Below, one piece after another: positions 27,530 to 36,761 of a stretch of 42,938 nt of DNA (positions within the stretch are counted from its first letter, which is position 1; each line of letters opens with the position of its first letter). The notes under the pieces are model-generated. The model worked only from the letters and a program-made list of their open reading frames with translations, ran no database searches and was not told the DNA's origin. Source of the DNA: Mangrovicoccus sp. HB161399 (GTDB lineage: Bacteria; Pseudomonadota; Alphaproteobacteria; Rhodobacterales; Rhodobacteraceae); assembly GCF_013184745.1 (NCBI RefSeq), contig NZ_JAATVU010000052.1, forward strand, positions 1 through 42,938, read 5' to 3'. Both the position numbers and the translations under genes were made by a program.

Positions 27530-28123
27530 TCAGGGCGCGCCGGGCAGAAGCCGTTCCACCGCGTTGCGCAGGATCGGTTCCAGCGCCACCGGCATGCAAT
27601 CCTCCCCGAACTTTCCGTCGAGCTTCAGGAAGGCGATTCCGTGGACCATCGTCCAGAGCGGGAGCCCTGCCGCGAAGACCTCTTCATCCACCTCGGCACG
27701 GCCCATCCGGGCCGCCACATGGCATAGGAGATGCATGTGGCAGGCCTCGCCCGCATCGCAGGTCCCGTCGGATTTCTGCTGCAATTCCGCGAACATCAGC
27801 CGGAACACCGCCGGGTCCCCGACCGCGAAGTCGATATAGGCCAGGCCGATCCGCAGAATCGCCTCGACGGAGCCCAGCTCCAGCCCCCCGGTCACCAGGC
27901 GGAACCGCTCCGCCAGCCGCTCCAGCCCGTCGCGGGCGACCGCATCGAGCATCTCCTCGCGGTCCCTGAAATGCCGGTAGGGCGCTGCCGTGGACACGCC
28001 CGCCTGGCGCGCCGCCTGCGCGACCGAAAACTGCGCCGCGCCCTTCTCCGACACCAGCGCGCGCGACGCCTCGACCAGCACCCGCTTCAGGTCGCCGTGG
28101 TGATAGGGTTTGCGCTCCGCCAT
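27530..28123 (-). CDS. TetR-family transcriptional repressor
   Basis: A 197-residue regulator. The N-terminal DNA-binding domain is residues about 10-58, with the helix-turn-helix FSVAQAARQAGVSTAAPYRHF followed by the family's RDREEMLDAVA. The C-terminal half is a helical ligand and dimer domain containing RIGLAYIDFAVGDPAVFRLMF, a TetR_C-type (WHG) pattern. It is divergent from an RND efflux operon across a 141-base region holding a perfect palindrome, so it very likely represses that operon and itself, releasing on binding a toxic compound. The inducer is unknown. Confidence 0.9.
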   Translation of the reverse strand: MAERKPYHHGDLKRVLVEASRALVSEKGAAQFSVAQAARQAGVSTAAPYRHFRDREEMLDAVARDGLERLAERFRLVTGGLELGSVEAILRIGLAYIDFAVGDPAVFRLMFAELQQKSDGTCDAGEACHMHLLCHVAARMGRAEVDEEVFAAGLPLWTMVHGIAFLKLDGKFGEDCMPVALEPILRNAVERLLPGAP

Positions 28124-28175
28124 GCCGCTCCGACTCTTTTTTGCCGCAGAACAAAGTAAACTGTTCCGTTCAGAT

Positions 28176-28198
28176 TGATGTTAGGGTATCTAACATCA
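28176..28198. promoter_or_regulatory. Palindromic operator between tetR and the efflux operon
   Basis: TGATGTTAG-N5-CTAACATCA is a perfect inverted repeat with 9-base arms in the tetR/efflux intergenic region, the classic form of a TetR-family site. A further half-site CTAACAT lies at 28210-28216. A weak promoter (TTGATG at 28175-28180, 17-base spacer, ATGTAA at 28198-28203) would place the operator between its boxes, so binding would block transcription of the pump genes. Confidence 0.7.
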
Positions 28199-28264
28199 TG
28201 TAAGTGGCTCTAACATGGAATCGCGGACCGGTAAAGCGGGACGCGGCAGCCGGAGACCGTGACG

Positions 28265-29407
28265 ATGCAGCCGACCCCCGACCGCCCTTCGCTCTTGCGC
28301 CGCCTCGGCATCCTCGCAGGCACCTGCGCCGTTGCCGCGCTGTCGGTCGGCGCCGTGATCGCCGCCTCCAACGTGATCGCCGCCGGAACGGTGCGCATCG
28401 AGGCCGGCGCGGAGGAGCCGCCGCTGGCGGTCGGGACCGTCCGCGTGCAGATGCAGGACAGGTACCGGGTGCCGCAGGATTTCATCGGCCGGATCGAGCC
28501 GAGCCAGGACAGCCGGCTGGGCTTCGAGATCGGCGGCACGGTGACCCGGATCGCAGTCGACGAGGGCGACGAGGTGGCCGAGGGGCAGGTCCTGGCCACG
28601 CTCGACACCCGCATGGTCATCGCCCAGATTGCCGAGGCCCGCGCCGCGCGCGACGCGCTTTCGGCGCAGCTGGAACTCGCCCGGCTCACGTGGGAGCGGC
28701 AGAAAGCGCTGGCCGACCGCAGCTTCGCCAGCCAGCAGAATGCCGACGAGGCACGGCTGGCCGTGACGGAGCTGGAAGCGCGGATCGCCCAGACCGAAGC
28801 GAGCCTCTCCCAGATCGAGGTGCAGCGCGACAAGAGCACCCTGCGCGCGCCCTTCGCCGGGCGGGTCGCGGCGCGCCATGTCGATCTGGGGGCCCAGGTC
28901 TCGGCCACCGCGCCGGTGGTCGACCTGCAGGAAACCGGCCGGCCGCAGGTGCGCATCGGGCTGCTGCCCGAAATCGCCGCCGGCCTGAAACCGGGCGACA
29001 GCTTCGCCGTGGCCGCCGCCGGGCAGGAGATGACCGCGCGCTTTGCCAGCCGGCAGGCGGAAATCGACCCGGCCACCCGCACCCTGCCGGTGCTCTTCGA
29101 CCTCGAAGGCGCCGAAAGCCTGCCATATGGCGCGGTGCTGCGGCTGGTGCTGGAGCGCACCATTGCCGAACGCGGCGCCTGGCTGCCGCTGTCCGCGCTG
29201 TCAGAAGGGCCGCGCGGGCTCTGGACGGTGCTGGTGGTGGACCGCTCGGACAGCCCGGCGCGGGTCGCGCGCGAGGCCGTGGAGGTGATCCATGCCGACG
29301 GCGCCCGCGCCTATGTCCGCGGCGCGCTGCAGGACGGGATGGAGGTGATCTCCGGCGGCACCCACAGGATCGCGCCCGGCCAGGCCGTGGCCCCGGCCGA
29401 GAGCTGA
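28265..29407 (+). CDS. RND efflux periplasmic adaptor (membrane fusion protein)
   Basis: A 380-residue adaptor. Residues about 10-35 form an N-terminal membrane anchor or signal. The split lipoyl domain shows GFEIGGTVTRIAVDEGDEVAEG and DKSTLRAPFAGRVAARHVDLG around a coiled-coil hairpin (residues about 110-170); a beta-barrel and membrane-proximal domain follow. It bridges the inner-membrane pump to an outer-membrane channel, which is not encoded here. The ATG at 28265 has GGAG nine bases upstream; a GTG at 28259 is too close to it. The pump gene follows after 3 bases. Confidence 0.9.
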   Translation: MQPTPDRPSLLRRLGILAGTCAVAALSVGAVIAASNVIAAGTVRIEAGAEEPPLAVGTVRVQMQDRYRVPQDFIGRIEPSQDSRLGFEIGGTVTRIAVDEGDEVAEGQVLATLDTRMVIAQIAEARAARDALSAQLELARLTWERQKALADRSFASQQNADEARLAVTELEARIAQTEASLSQIEVQRDKSTLRAPFAGRVAARHVDLGAQVSATAPVVDLQETGRPQVRIGLLPEIAAGLKPGDSFAVAAAGQEMTARFASRQAEIDPATRTLPVLFDLEGAESLPYGAVLRLVLERTIAERGAWLPLSALSEGPRGLWTVLVVDRSDSPARVAREAVEVIHADGARAYVRGALQDGMEVISGGTHRIAPGQAVAPAES

Positions 29408-29410
29408 GCC

Positions 29411-32400
29411 ATGGAGACGGCAACCTTCCGCAACCCCCGCCTCGTCGCGCTGATCCTGCTGGTCGTCATCTCCGCCGGGCTTTCGGCGTTGCTGTCGCTC
29501 GGGCGGCAGGAGGACCCGACCATCACCAATATCAATGCCGTGGTCACGACGCTCTATCCTGGCGCCGATCCGGCACGGGTGGAGGCGCTGGTCACCCAGA
29601 AGCTGGAGGACGAACTGCGCGAGATCGCCGAGATCGACACGCTGACCTCGACCTCCTCTACCGGCGTCTCGGTCATCCAGATCGAGCTGGCCGAGACCGT
29701 GGACCCGGCCATCATCGAGTCGGTCTGGACGGATGTGCGCGACGCGATGGACGACGCGTCCCGCAGCTTCCCGGACGGCGCGGGCGAGCCCGTCTTCGAC
29801 GACACCTACGGCGCCTTCGCCGCCATCGCCGCGCTGGTTCCCGCCCGCGGCGGCGTCACCCCGGCGATCCAGGGCCGCTATGCCGAGGAGCTGGCCGACC
29901 TGATGCGCGCCGTGCCCGGCACCAAGAATGTCGAGGTCTTCGGCGAACCCGAGGAAGAGGTGCTGGTCCAGCTCGATCCCGAGGAAACTGCCGCGCTCGG
30001 CCTGACGGCGGCGGATGTTTCCGCCGCGATCCGCGCCGCAGATGCCAAGGTCCGCTCGGGGCGGCTGCAGTCCGACGGGTCCGACCTGCTGCTGGAGGTC
30101 GGAGGCGAGATCCGCGCGCTCGACCGGCTGCGCCAGGTGGTGGTGGCCGAGGACGGCGCGGGCCATGTCACCCGGCTGGGCGAGATCGCCGCCGTCACCC
30201 GCGGGCCGAAGACCCCGGGGACGGATTACGCGCTGTCCGACGGCAAGCCCGCCATCCTGGTCGCCGCGCGGCTGGAGGACGGACTGCAGGTCGATGTCTG
30301 GATGCACCGGCTGAAGGAAGACCTCGCCGCCTTCGATGCCGCCCTGCCGCAGTCGCTGCGGGCCGAGCTGATCTTCGACCAGTCGCGCTATACCGCCGAA
30401 CGGCTGGCCGAGGTGGCGAAGAACATGGGGATGGGGGTCGCGCTGGTGGTGCTGGTGCTGCTGGTCACGCTTGGTTTCCGCGCCGCGCTGATCGTCGGAC
30501 TGGTCCTGCCGGTCGTCAGCCTCGCCACGCTGGCCTCGATGAACATGATCGGCCTGCCGCTGCACCAGATGTCGGTCACCGGGCTGATCGTGGCGCTGGG
30601 GCTTCTGGTCGACGCCGCCATTGTCATGACCGACGAGGTGCGCCAGAGGCTCGCCCATGGCATGGGCCGCGAGCGCGCCGTCGGCGACGCGGTCCGCCGC
30701 CTCGCCATGCCGCTGCTGGCCTCGACCGTCACCACGGCGCTCAGCTTCGCGCCGATGATCCTGCTGCCCGGGCCTGCGGGCGATTTCGTCGGCGCCATCG
30801 CCATCTCCGTCGTCTTCATGCTGGGCTGGTCGCTGGTCATCGCCCTGACCGTCACCCCCGCCATCGCAGGCTGGGTCCTGCCCGAGGGCGAGAGCGGCCA
30901 CGGCATTTCCGGCGGCTGGCTGGGACGGCGCTTCCACGGCACGATCCTGTGGAGCGTGAAGAACCCGGTGCGCTCGGTGATGCTGGCGCTGATCCTGCCG
31001 GTCACCGGCTTCGTCTCGCTCGGCGGGCTGACGGCGCAGTTCTTCCCCGGCACCGACCGCGACCAGTTCCATGTCGAGGTGGAGCTGCCCAAGGGCACCG
31101 CCATCCCGCGCACCCGCGCCACGGTGGACCGCATGGATGCGATGCTGCGCGCCGAGACCGGCATAACCCATGTCGCCTGGACCATCGGCGAGAGCGCCCC
31201 GGCCTTCTACTACAACGTCATCGGCTTCCGCGAGAACGCCCCCGGCTTCGCCCAGGCATTGGTGACGACCGAGTCCCCCGCCGCCACCGCGCGCCTGCTG
31301 GTGCCGCTGCAGGACAAGCTGAACCGTGCCTTCCCCGAGGCCCGCATCCTGGTCCGCGGCCTCGTCCAGGGCCCGCCCGTCGCCGCGCCGGTGGAGCTGC
31401 GGCTGACCGGCCCCGACATCGCCACGCTGCGCGAGCTGGGCGAAGAGGTCCGCGCGACGCTGCTCGGGCTCGACGCGGTGACCATCGTGCGCAGCTCGCT
31501 GGAAGGCGGCGCGCCGAAGGCCGCCATCGACATCGACGAGGCGGCGGCCAACCTGGCCGGGCTGACGCTCGGCGATGTCGCGGCGCAGCTGCAGGCCGGG
31601 CTGGAAGGCGTCACCGGCGGCTCGCTGATCGAAGGGTCGGAGGAACTGCCCGTGCGCGTGCGATTGGGCGACGGCATCCGCGGCGATCTCGACCGCATCG
31701 CCAACCTGCCCATCCTGCCGCCTGCCGCGCGCGAGACCGCCGCCGGGGGCGCCTTTCCCGGCCTGCCGCTCTCCGCCGTGGCCGAGATCCGCCTGGAGCC
31801 CGCCAAGCCCGAGATCACCCGCCGCAACGGCGAGCGCTCGAACACGATCCAGGCCTTCGTGCAGCCGCAGGCCCTGCCCGAGGAGGTACTGGCCGAGGCG
31901 CTGTCGCGGCTCGATCTCGCCCTGCCCCCCGGCTACCGGCTGGAGGTCGGCGGCGACTCGGATGCCCGCAACGACGTTGTGACGAACCTGATGGCGCCGC
32001 TCGGGCTGATCGTGACGCTGTCGATCGCCACCGTGGTGCTGACCTTCTCCTCCTTCCGCCTGACCGCGGTGACCTTCGTCGTCGCGATCCTCTCGGCCGG
32101 GCTCAGCTTCCTGTCGCTGGCAGTGTTCAACTACCCGTTCGGGATCACCGCGATCATCGGCGTGATCGGCTCGATCGGCGTCTCGATCAATGCCGCACTG
32201 ATCATCATGTCGGGGCTGCAGGCCCATCCGGTCGCCCGCACCGGAGATCCGGAGGCGATGGCAGAGGTCGTCATGGACAGCTCGCGCCACATCATCTCGA
32301 CCACAGTCACCACCTTCGGCGGCTTCCTGCCGCTGATCCTCGGCGGCGGAGGGTTCTGGCCGCCCTTCGCCATGTCGATTGCCGGAGGCGTGCTGCTGTC

Positions 32401-32524
32401 GACCGTGGTCAGCTTCTACTTCACCCCGCAGATGTTCGCGCTGGTCTATCCGCCGCGCGGACGGCGCGAGAGCCGCAGGGAGCTGCGCGGAATGCCGGGC
32501 GGGCTGAAGCTCGCCGCCGAATGA
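29411..32524 (+). CDS. RND-family efflux pump, inner-membrane permease
   Basis: A 1037-residue pump of the AcrB (HAE) superfamily: a first helix (LVALILLVVISAGLSALLSL), a large periplasmic loop starting RQEDPTITN, helices 2-6, a second periplasmic loop, then helices 7-12. It exports compounds from the periplasm or inner-membrane leaflet using the proton gradient. Two normally conserved proton-relay positions differ: the TM4 motif reads GLLVDAAIV (D401 kept, second aspartate replaced by A402), and the TM10 lysine position appears to be N927 (GVSINAAL). The pump may belong to a subgroup with altered coupling. It is in operon with the adaptor under a probable TetR repressor. Confidence 0.9.
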   Translation: METATFRNPRLVALILLVVISAGLSALLSLGRQEDPTITNINAVVTTLYPGADPARVEALVTQKLEDELREIAEIDTLTSTSSTGVSVIQIELAETVDPAIIESVWTDVRDAMDDASRSFPDGAGEPVFDDTYGAFAAIAALVPARGGVTPAIQGRYAEELADLMRAVPGTKNVEVFGEPEEEVLVQLDPEETAALGLTAADVSAAIRAADAKVRSGRLQSDGSDLLLEVGGEIRALDRLRQVVVAEDGAGHVTRLGEIAAVTRGPKTPGTDYALSDGKPAILVAARLEDGLQVDVWMHRLKEDLAAFDAALPQSLRAELIFDQSRYTAERLAEVAKNMGMGVALVVLVLLVTLGFRAALIVGLVLPVVSLATLASMNMIGLPLHQMSVTGLIVALGLLVDAAIVMTDEVRQRLAHGMGRERAVGDAVRRLAMPLLASTVTTALSFAPMILLPGPAGDFVGAIAISVVFMLGWSLVIALTVTPAIAGWVLPEGESGHGISGGWLGRRFHGTILWSVKNPVRSVMLALILPVTGFVSLGGLTAQFFPGTDRDQFHVEVELPKGTAIPRTRATVDRMDAMLRAETGITHVAWTIGESAPAFYYNVIGFRENAPGFAQALVTTESPAATARLLVPLQDKLNRAFPEARILVRGLVQGPPVAAPVELRLTGPDIATLRELGEEVRATLLGLDAVTIVRSSLEGGAPKAAIDIDEAAANLAGLTLGDVAAQLQAGLEGVTGGSLIEGSEELPVRVRLGDGIRGDLDRIANLPILPPAARETAAGGAFPGLPLSAVAEIRLEPAKPEITRRNGERSNTIQAFVQPQALPEEVLAEALSRLDLALPPGYRLEVGGDSDARNDVVTNLMAPLGLIVTLSIATVVLTFSSFRLTAVTFVVAILSAGLSFLSLAVFNYPFGITAIIGVIGSIGVSINAALIIMSGLQAHPVARTGDPEAMAEVVMDSSRHIISTTVTTFGGFLPLILGGGGFWPPFAMSIAGGVLLSTVVSFYFTPQMFALVYPPRGRRESRRELRGMPGGLKLAAE

Positions 32525-32578
32525 GTTCCGCTTTTCCCGCGCCCGCGCTATGTCGAAGGCAAACGCGCGGGAGACCAC

Positions 32579-33547
32579 ATGCAGACCTTTCCGATGTTCC
32601 TCCAGGTCGGGGGACGCACCGTCCTGATCCTCGGCGGCGGCGAACAGGCCGCCCAGAAATGCCGGCTGCTGCTGAAGACGGCCGCGAGGATCACCGTGCA
32701 GGCGCCGGAGATCGAGGAGGAGCTGCAGGGGCTCGTGGCCGAAGGGCGCATCGCCCATGATCCCTCGCCGCCCACGGCAGAGGCCTGCGGCCGCGCGGCG
32801 ATCACCTTCATCGGCACCGGCTGCCCGGGCTGCGACGCGGCGCTGCACGGGCTGGCCAAGGCCGGCGGCGCGCTGGTGAACGTGGTCGACCAGCCGTCGC
32901 TCTGCGATGCCTACACGCCTTCGATCGTCGACCGCGATCCGCTGGTCGTGGCCATCGGCTCGGAAGGGGCGGCCCCCGTGCTGGCGCGGCAGATCAAGAC
33001 CCGCGTCGAAGAGATGCTGGAGCCCCGCCTCGGCGATCTGGTGGCGCTGTCCGGACGGCTGCGCGCCTCGGTCGCCCAGCATGTCCCGAAGGAGAAGCGG
33101 CGCGAGTTCTGGCGCTGGGTCTTCACCGGCGCGCCGCGGCAGCGCCATGCCGCCGGGGCCGAGCGCGAGGCCGTCCGGCTGATCAAGGACGCCATCGCCG
33201 CGGGCGGGCCTCCGAAACGCCGCGAGGCGGGACTGCTGAGCCTGATCCCGACCACCTCCGACCGCAACCACCTGACGCTTCAGGCGGTCCAGCGGCTGCA
33301 GGAGGCCGACCTGATCCTCTATGCCGAAGCCATCGGCACCGCGCCGCTGGAGCTTGCCCGCCGCGACGCCGACCGCATGGCGCTGGACGGGCCGCTCGCC
33401 CCTGCCGATCCCGGCGCCCTGGTCGCCGAAGCGCTGAAAGACGGCGCGCGGGTGGCGGTGCTGGTCACGGGCAGCAGCGACACCGCCGCGCTCGAAGCTG
33501 CAGCAGGGGGCGCATCGGTGGAACGCCTGGCCGGAGTCGCATCCTGA
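32579..33547 (+). CDS. cysG: Siroheme synthase (precorrin-2 dehydrogenase/ferrochelatase) with decayed methyltransferase tail
   Basis: A 322-residue protein. Residues 1-215 match the CysGB half: NAD-binding [14 protein letters not shown], catalytic aspartate D105 in [11 protein letters not shown], and [24 protein letters not shown]. This half oxidises precorrin-2 and inserts iron to make siroheme, the cofactor of sulfite and nitrite reductases. Residues about 219-322 look like the first part of the uroporphyrinogen-III methyltransferase domain ([22 protein letters not shown]), but the glycine-rich SAM loop is lost and the domain stops after 100 residues. Methylation must therefore come from a separate CobA-type enzyme elsewhere. 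No sulfite-reductase gene is in the window. Confidence 0.85.
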   Translation: MQTFPMFLQVGGRTVLILGGGEQAAQKCRLLLKTAARITVQAPEIEEELQGLVAEGRIAHDPSPPTAEACGRAAITFIGTGCPGCDAALHGLAKAGGALVNVVDQPSLCDAYTPSIVDRDPLVVAIGSEGAAPVLARQIKTRVEEMLEPRLGDLVALSGRLRASVAQHVPKEKRREFWRWVFTGAPRQRHAAGAEREAVRLIKDAIAAGGPPKRREAGLLSLIPTTSDRNHLTLQAVQRLQEADLILYAEAIGTAPLELARRDADRMALDGPLAPADPGALVAEALKDGARVAVLVTGSSDTAALEAAAGGASVERLAGVAS

Positions 33548-33621
33548 CCCTGCGGCCCGCAGCCCCTTGCCACTTCCGCAGCGATGCGCCAAACCGCAGC
33601 CAGGCACGACGGGAGACCAGC

Positions 33622-34413
33622 ATGACACGGATCGACGACACCTTTGCGCGGCTCAAGACCGAAGGAAAGAAAGCCTTCGTCGGCTATGTCATGGCGGGCG
33701 ATCCCGATTTCGACAGCTCGCTGGAGCTGGTCAGGGGCCTGCCCTCCGCGGGCGTCGACATCATCGAGCTGGGCCTGCCCTTCACCGACCCGATGGCCGA
33801 CGGCCCGACGATCCAGCTGGCGGGCCAGCGCGCGCTCGACGGCGGCATGACGCTCTTGAAGACGCTGGAGCTGGCGCGCCGCTTCCGCGAGACCGACCAG
33901 ACCACGCCGATCGTGCTGATGGGCTACTACAACCCGATCTATTCGCGCGGCGTCGACCGCTTCCTCGATGACGCGAAGGACGCGGGCATTGACGGTCTGA
34001 TCGTCGTCGACCTGCCGCCCGAGGAAGACGTGGAACTCTGCATTCCCGCGCAGGCGGCCGGGCTGAACTTCATCCGGCTGGCCACGCCGACCACCGATGA
34101 CAAGCGCCTGCCGAAGGTGCTGCAGAACACCTCGGGCTTCGTCTACTACGTCTCGGTCACCGGCATCACCGGCGCGGCCGCCGCGGTGGCGGGCGATGTC
34201 GGCCCCGAGGTCGCGCGGATCAAGGCCAAGACCGACCTGCCGGTAATCGTCGGCTTCGGCATCCGCAGCCCCGAGACCGCGCGCGAGATCGCCTCGGTCG
34301 CGGACGGCGCGGTCGTCGGCTCGGCCATCGTCAAGCAATGCGAGGAAAAGCGCCCCGTCGCGGAGATCCTGGCCTTCGTCAAATCGCTCTCCGACGGCGC
34401 GCACAGCGCCTGA
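33622..34413 (+). CDS. trpA: Tryptophan synthase alpha chain
   Basis: A 263-residue TIM-barrel enzyme that cleaves indole-3-glycerol phosphate to indole and glyceraldehyde-3-phosphate. The catalytic E49 and D60 are in [54 protein letters not shown] and the phosphate-binding [13 protein letters not shown] with GAVVGSAIV are all present. Length is normal. It needs TrpB, which is not in the window, so the trp genes are split. It starts 74 bases after cysG. Confidence 0.97.
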   Translation: MTRIDDTFARLKTEGKKAFVGYVMAGDPDFDSSLELVRGLPSAGVDIIELGLPFTDPMADGPTIQLAGQRALDGGMTLLKTLELARRFRETDQTTPIVLMGYYNPIYSRGVDRFLDDAKDAGIDGLIVVDLPPEEDVELCIPAQAAGLNFIRLATPTTDDKRLPKVLQNTSGFVYYVSVTGITGAAAAVAGDVGPEVARIKAKTDLPVIVGFGIRSPETAREIASVADGAVVGSAIVKQCEEKRPVAEILAFVKSLSDGAHSA

Positions 34414-34470
34414 GCAAGCGGACGCCGCCGCCCCCGGAGGGACGGCGGCTGGCTGGACCGGCACGGACGC

Positions 34471-35436
34471 TCAGCCGAGGCAGCCCACCATGTTGGCGGC
34501 GAGCTCCTCCAGCAGTTCCGGGTAGAAGTCCGGGCCCGGCGCCAGATCCGAGCCCAGCGGGTCGAGCCTGCCGGTCTTCACCTCGGTCCCCTCGGTCACC
34601 GTCGCGATCAGCCGCGGATTGAACTGCGGCTCGGCGAAGACGCAGACCGCCCCGGTCTCCGCGATCAGGTCGCGCACTTCGGCCAGGCGCGCAGGTCCCG
34701 GATCTGCCGCATCCCCCAGCGACAGCGCGCCTGCCGCCTCGATCCCCATGGCCGCCTCGAAATAGTGGTAGGCGTCGTGGAACACGACGTAGGGACGGTC
34801 GGCAACCGTCGACAGCACGCCCCCGGCCGCAGCCGCGGCGGCCGCGATTTCCAGCTTCCCGGCCGCGGCATTCGCCTCGTAGGCACCGGCATTCTCCGGA
34901 TCGAGCCGGCCGAGCTCCGCCGAGATCGCGTCGAGCCAGAGCATCGCATTCTCCGGGTCCAGCCATGCATGAGGGTCGAAACCGTGATGGCCATGGGCCT
35001 CTTGCCCGTGCGCATCCTCGTGGCCGTGCTCTTCGCCGTGCTCCTCCCCGCCGCCGTCGTGGTGATGCGGCTCGAAGCGGACCCCTTCGCGGAAGTCCAG
35101 CAGATGCGTGCCCGGCACGGCCAGCAGCTCCAGCACGCCGGCACCGCGCGCAAGGCTGCCGATCGGACGCTCCAGCCACGGGGTCAGCGCCTCGCCGGTC
35201 CAGACTACCAGATCGGCCTGCTCCAGCGACGCCGCCTCGGAGGGGCGCAGCGCGTAGCCATGCGGCGAGGCGCCGGGCGGGACCACCAGCGCAGGCGCGC
35301 CAAGCCCCTGCATCACCCGCGCCACCAGGCCGTGGACCGGCGGGATGTCCGTTGCCACCGAAGGCACCCCGGCCGCGGCCATGCCCGCCCCGCCGAGAAG
35401 CAGGCCGGCCGCGATCATCGTCATTCTCATCCGCAT
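34471..35436 (-). CDS. znuA: Zinc ABC transporter periplasmic binding protein ZnuA
   Basis: A 321-residue cluster-9 metal-binding protein with a signal peptide ending near AAG. The start VATDIPPVHGLVARVMQG and GASPHGYALRPSEA carry the first histidine ligands; a His/Asp/Glu-rich loop at residues about 124-151 (HHHDGGGEEHGEEHGHEDAHG) marks zinc rather than manganese specificity; FHDAYHYFEAAMG and FAEPQFNP follow. It captures zinc in the periplasm for ZnuB/ZnuC, encoded divergently. An AAGG site precedes the start at 35436, and a Zur-box-like palindrome overlaps this leader. Confidence 0.95.
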   Translation of the reverse strand: MRMRMTMIAAGLLLGGAGMAAAGVPSVATDIPPVHGLVARVMQGLGAPALVVPPGASPHGYALRPSEAASLEQADLVVWTGEALTPWLERPIGSLARGAGVLELLAVPGTHLLDFREGVRFEPHHHDGGGEEHGEEHGHEDAHGQEAHGHHGFDPHAWLDPENAMLWLDAISAELGRLDPENAGAYEANAAAGKLEIAAAAAAAGGVLSTVADRPYVVFHDAYHYFEAAMGIEAAGALSLGDAADPGPARLAEVRDLIAETGAVCVFAEPQFNPRLIATVTEGTEVKTGRLDPLGSDLAPGPDFYPELLEELAANMVGCLG

Positions 35437-35438
35437 GA

Positions 35439-35453
35439 TGTTACCTTATAACA
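35439..35453. promoter_or_regulatory. Candidate Zur box in the znuA leader
   Basis: TGTTA-N5-TAACA, 15 bases, in the short region between znuA and zur. It resembles the AT-rich Zur operator with TGTTA/TAACA ends. A weaker second match (half-site TATAACA at 35482-35488) lies nearer zur. Both genes and znuCB could thus be zinc-repressed. Confidence 0.55.
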
Positions 35454-35520
35454 GTTCAGGTCCCCTTGCTAAGGCGTATCGTATAACATATCAACCCCGA
35501 AACGCGCGGAGGTGCCTCCC

Positions 35521-36000
35521 ATGGCCGAGACCAGCTTCACCCCCCATGATCACGGCGCCTGCATCGAGCACGGCGTCGACGCCGCCATGCGCCAATGCCG
35601 CGAGGCCGGGCTGAAGCTGACCCCGGTGCGCAAGCGCGTGCTGGAACTCCTGCTCGAAGAGCACCGCGCCATGGGCGCCTACGAAATCCTCGACCGGCTG
35701 CGCGAGGAGGGGCTGGGCTCGCAGCCCCCCGTTGCCTACCGCGCGCTGGATTTCCTGACCGCCAACGGCTTCGCCCACCGGATCGAGCGGCTCAATGCCT
35801 TCATCGCCTGCACCCATGCCGGCGACGACCACGCCCCTGCCTTCCTGATCTGCCGGATCTGCAACCGCGTCGCCGAGACCGACAGCAGCCTGCCGCGCGC
35901 CGCGCTGGCCGAGGCGGCGCTGCCGCTGGGCTTCACCGTGGAGCGTGCCGCCATCGAGGCCGAAGGGCTCTGTCCCGCCTGCCAGGAGGCCGCGGAATGA
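35521..36000 (+). CDS. zur: Fur-family zinc uptake regulator Zur
   Basis: A 159-residue repressor. The winged-helix domain shows LKLTPVRKRVLELLLEEHRAMGAYEILDRL and PPVAYRALDFLTANGFAHRIERLNAF; the structural zinc is held by C111-x2-C114 (ICRIC) and C151-x2-C154 (LCPAC). The histidine-containing N-terminus (HDHGACIEHG) is a common Zur feature. Its place in front of znuCB settles Zur over Fur. The ATG at 35521 follows GGAGGTG; a GTG at 35512 lies inside that site. The stop overlaps the znuC start by 4 bases. Confidence 0.93.
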   Translation: MAETSFTPHDHGACIEHGVDAAMRQCREAGLKLTPVRKRVLELLLEEHRAMGAYEILDRLREEGLGSQPPVAYRALDFLTANGFAHRIERLNAFIACTHAGDDHAPAFLICRICNRVAETDSSLPRAALAEAALPLGFTVERAAIEAEGLCPACQEAAE

Positions 36001-36761
36001 CGCTGGTCTCGATCGCCGGGCTCGATGTCGCTCTCGACGGCCGCCCGGTGCTGACCGGGGTCGATTTCCAGATTTCCGGCGGCGAGATCGTGACGCTGGT
36101 CGGGCCGAACGGCTCGGGCAAGACGACGCTGATGCGCTCGGTGATCGGCGCGGTGAAGCCCGCCGCCGGAAAGATCTGGCGCAAGCCGGGACTGCGCATC
36201 GGCTATGTCCCGCAGAAGCTGCATGTCGATCCGACCCTGCCGCTGACCGTCGGCCGCTTCCTGTCGCTGCCGGTGCGCTTCAGCCGGTTCGAGACCCGTG
36301 CCGCGCTGGAACAGGCCGGAGCGGGGCTGCTCTTCGACCGGCAGATGTCCGAACTGTCCGGCGGACAGTTCCAGCGCGTTCTGCTGGCGCGCGCCCTGCT
36401 GGCGAAGCCGGAACTGCTGATCCTCGACGAGGCGACGCAGGGGCTCGACCAGCCCGGCTCCGCCGCGTTCTATCGCCAGATCGAGACGATCCGCGACGAG
36501 ACCGGCTGCGCCGTGCTGATGGTCAGCCACGAGCTGCACGTGGTGATGGCCGCCTCGGACAGGGTGGTCTGCCTGAACGGCCATGTCTGCTGCCACGGCA
36601 CGCCGGAGCATGTCTCCTCCGCCCCGGAGTACCGCGCGCTCTTCGGCTCGGGCACGCAGGGCGCGCTGGCGCTCTACCGCCACGACCACGATCACAGCCA
36701 TGAAAGCGCCTGCGGCCACGATCACGCACGCGACAACAGCCATGGAACCGCCGCCGAATGA
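35997..36761 (+). CDS. znuC: Zinc ABC transporter ATP-binding protein ZnuC
   Basis: A 254-residue ATPase: Walker A GPNGSGKTT (36-44), ABC signature LSGGQ (120-124) and Walker B LLILDEA (140-146), with the switch histidine in VSHELH. The C-terminus (from about 227) is a histidine-rich tail, YRHDHDHSHESACGHDHAR, which could bind zinc and sense or store it. It energises ZnuB. The 4-base overlaps with zur and znuB show one tightly coupled operon. Confidence 0.95.
   Translation: MTLVSIAGLDVALDGRPVLTGVDFQISGGEIVTLVGPNGSGKTTLMRSVIGAVKPAAGKIWRKPGLRIGYVPQKLHVDPTLPLTVGRFLSLPVRFSRFETRAALEQAGAGLLFDRQMSELSGGQFQRVLLARALLAKPELLILDEATQGLDQPGSAAFYRQIETIRDETGCAVLMVSHELHVVMAASDRVVCLNGHVCCHGTPEHVSSAPEYRALFGSGTQGALALYRHDHDHSHESACGHDHARDNSHGTAAE

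Noticed and set aside
28204-32760. A 1518-residue plus-strand open frame across the efflux genes
   Set aside because: It is an arginine/alanine/glycine-rich alternate frame of the adaptor and pump genes, which have clear family motifs.
29201-33628. A 1475-residue minus-strand open frame
   Set aside because: It is antisense to the RND pump and siroheme synthase, with composition typical of GC-rich shadow frames.
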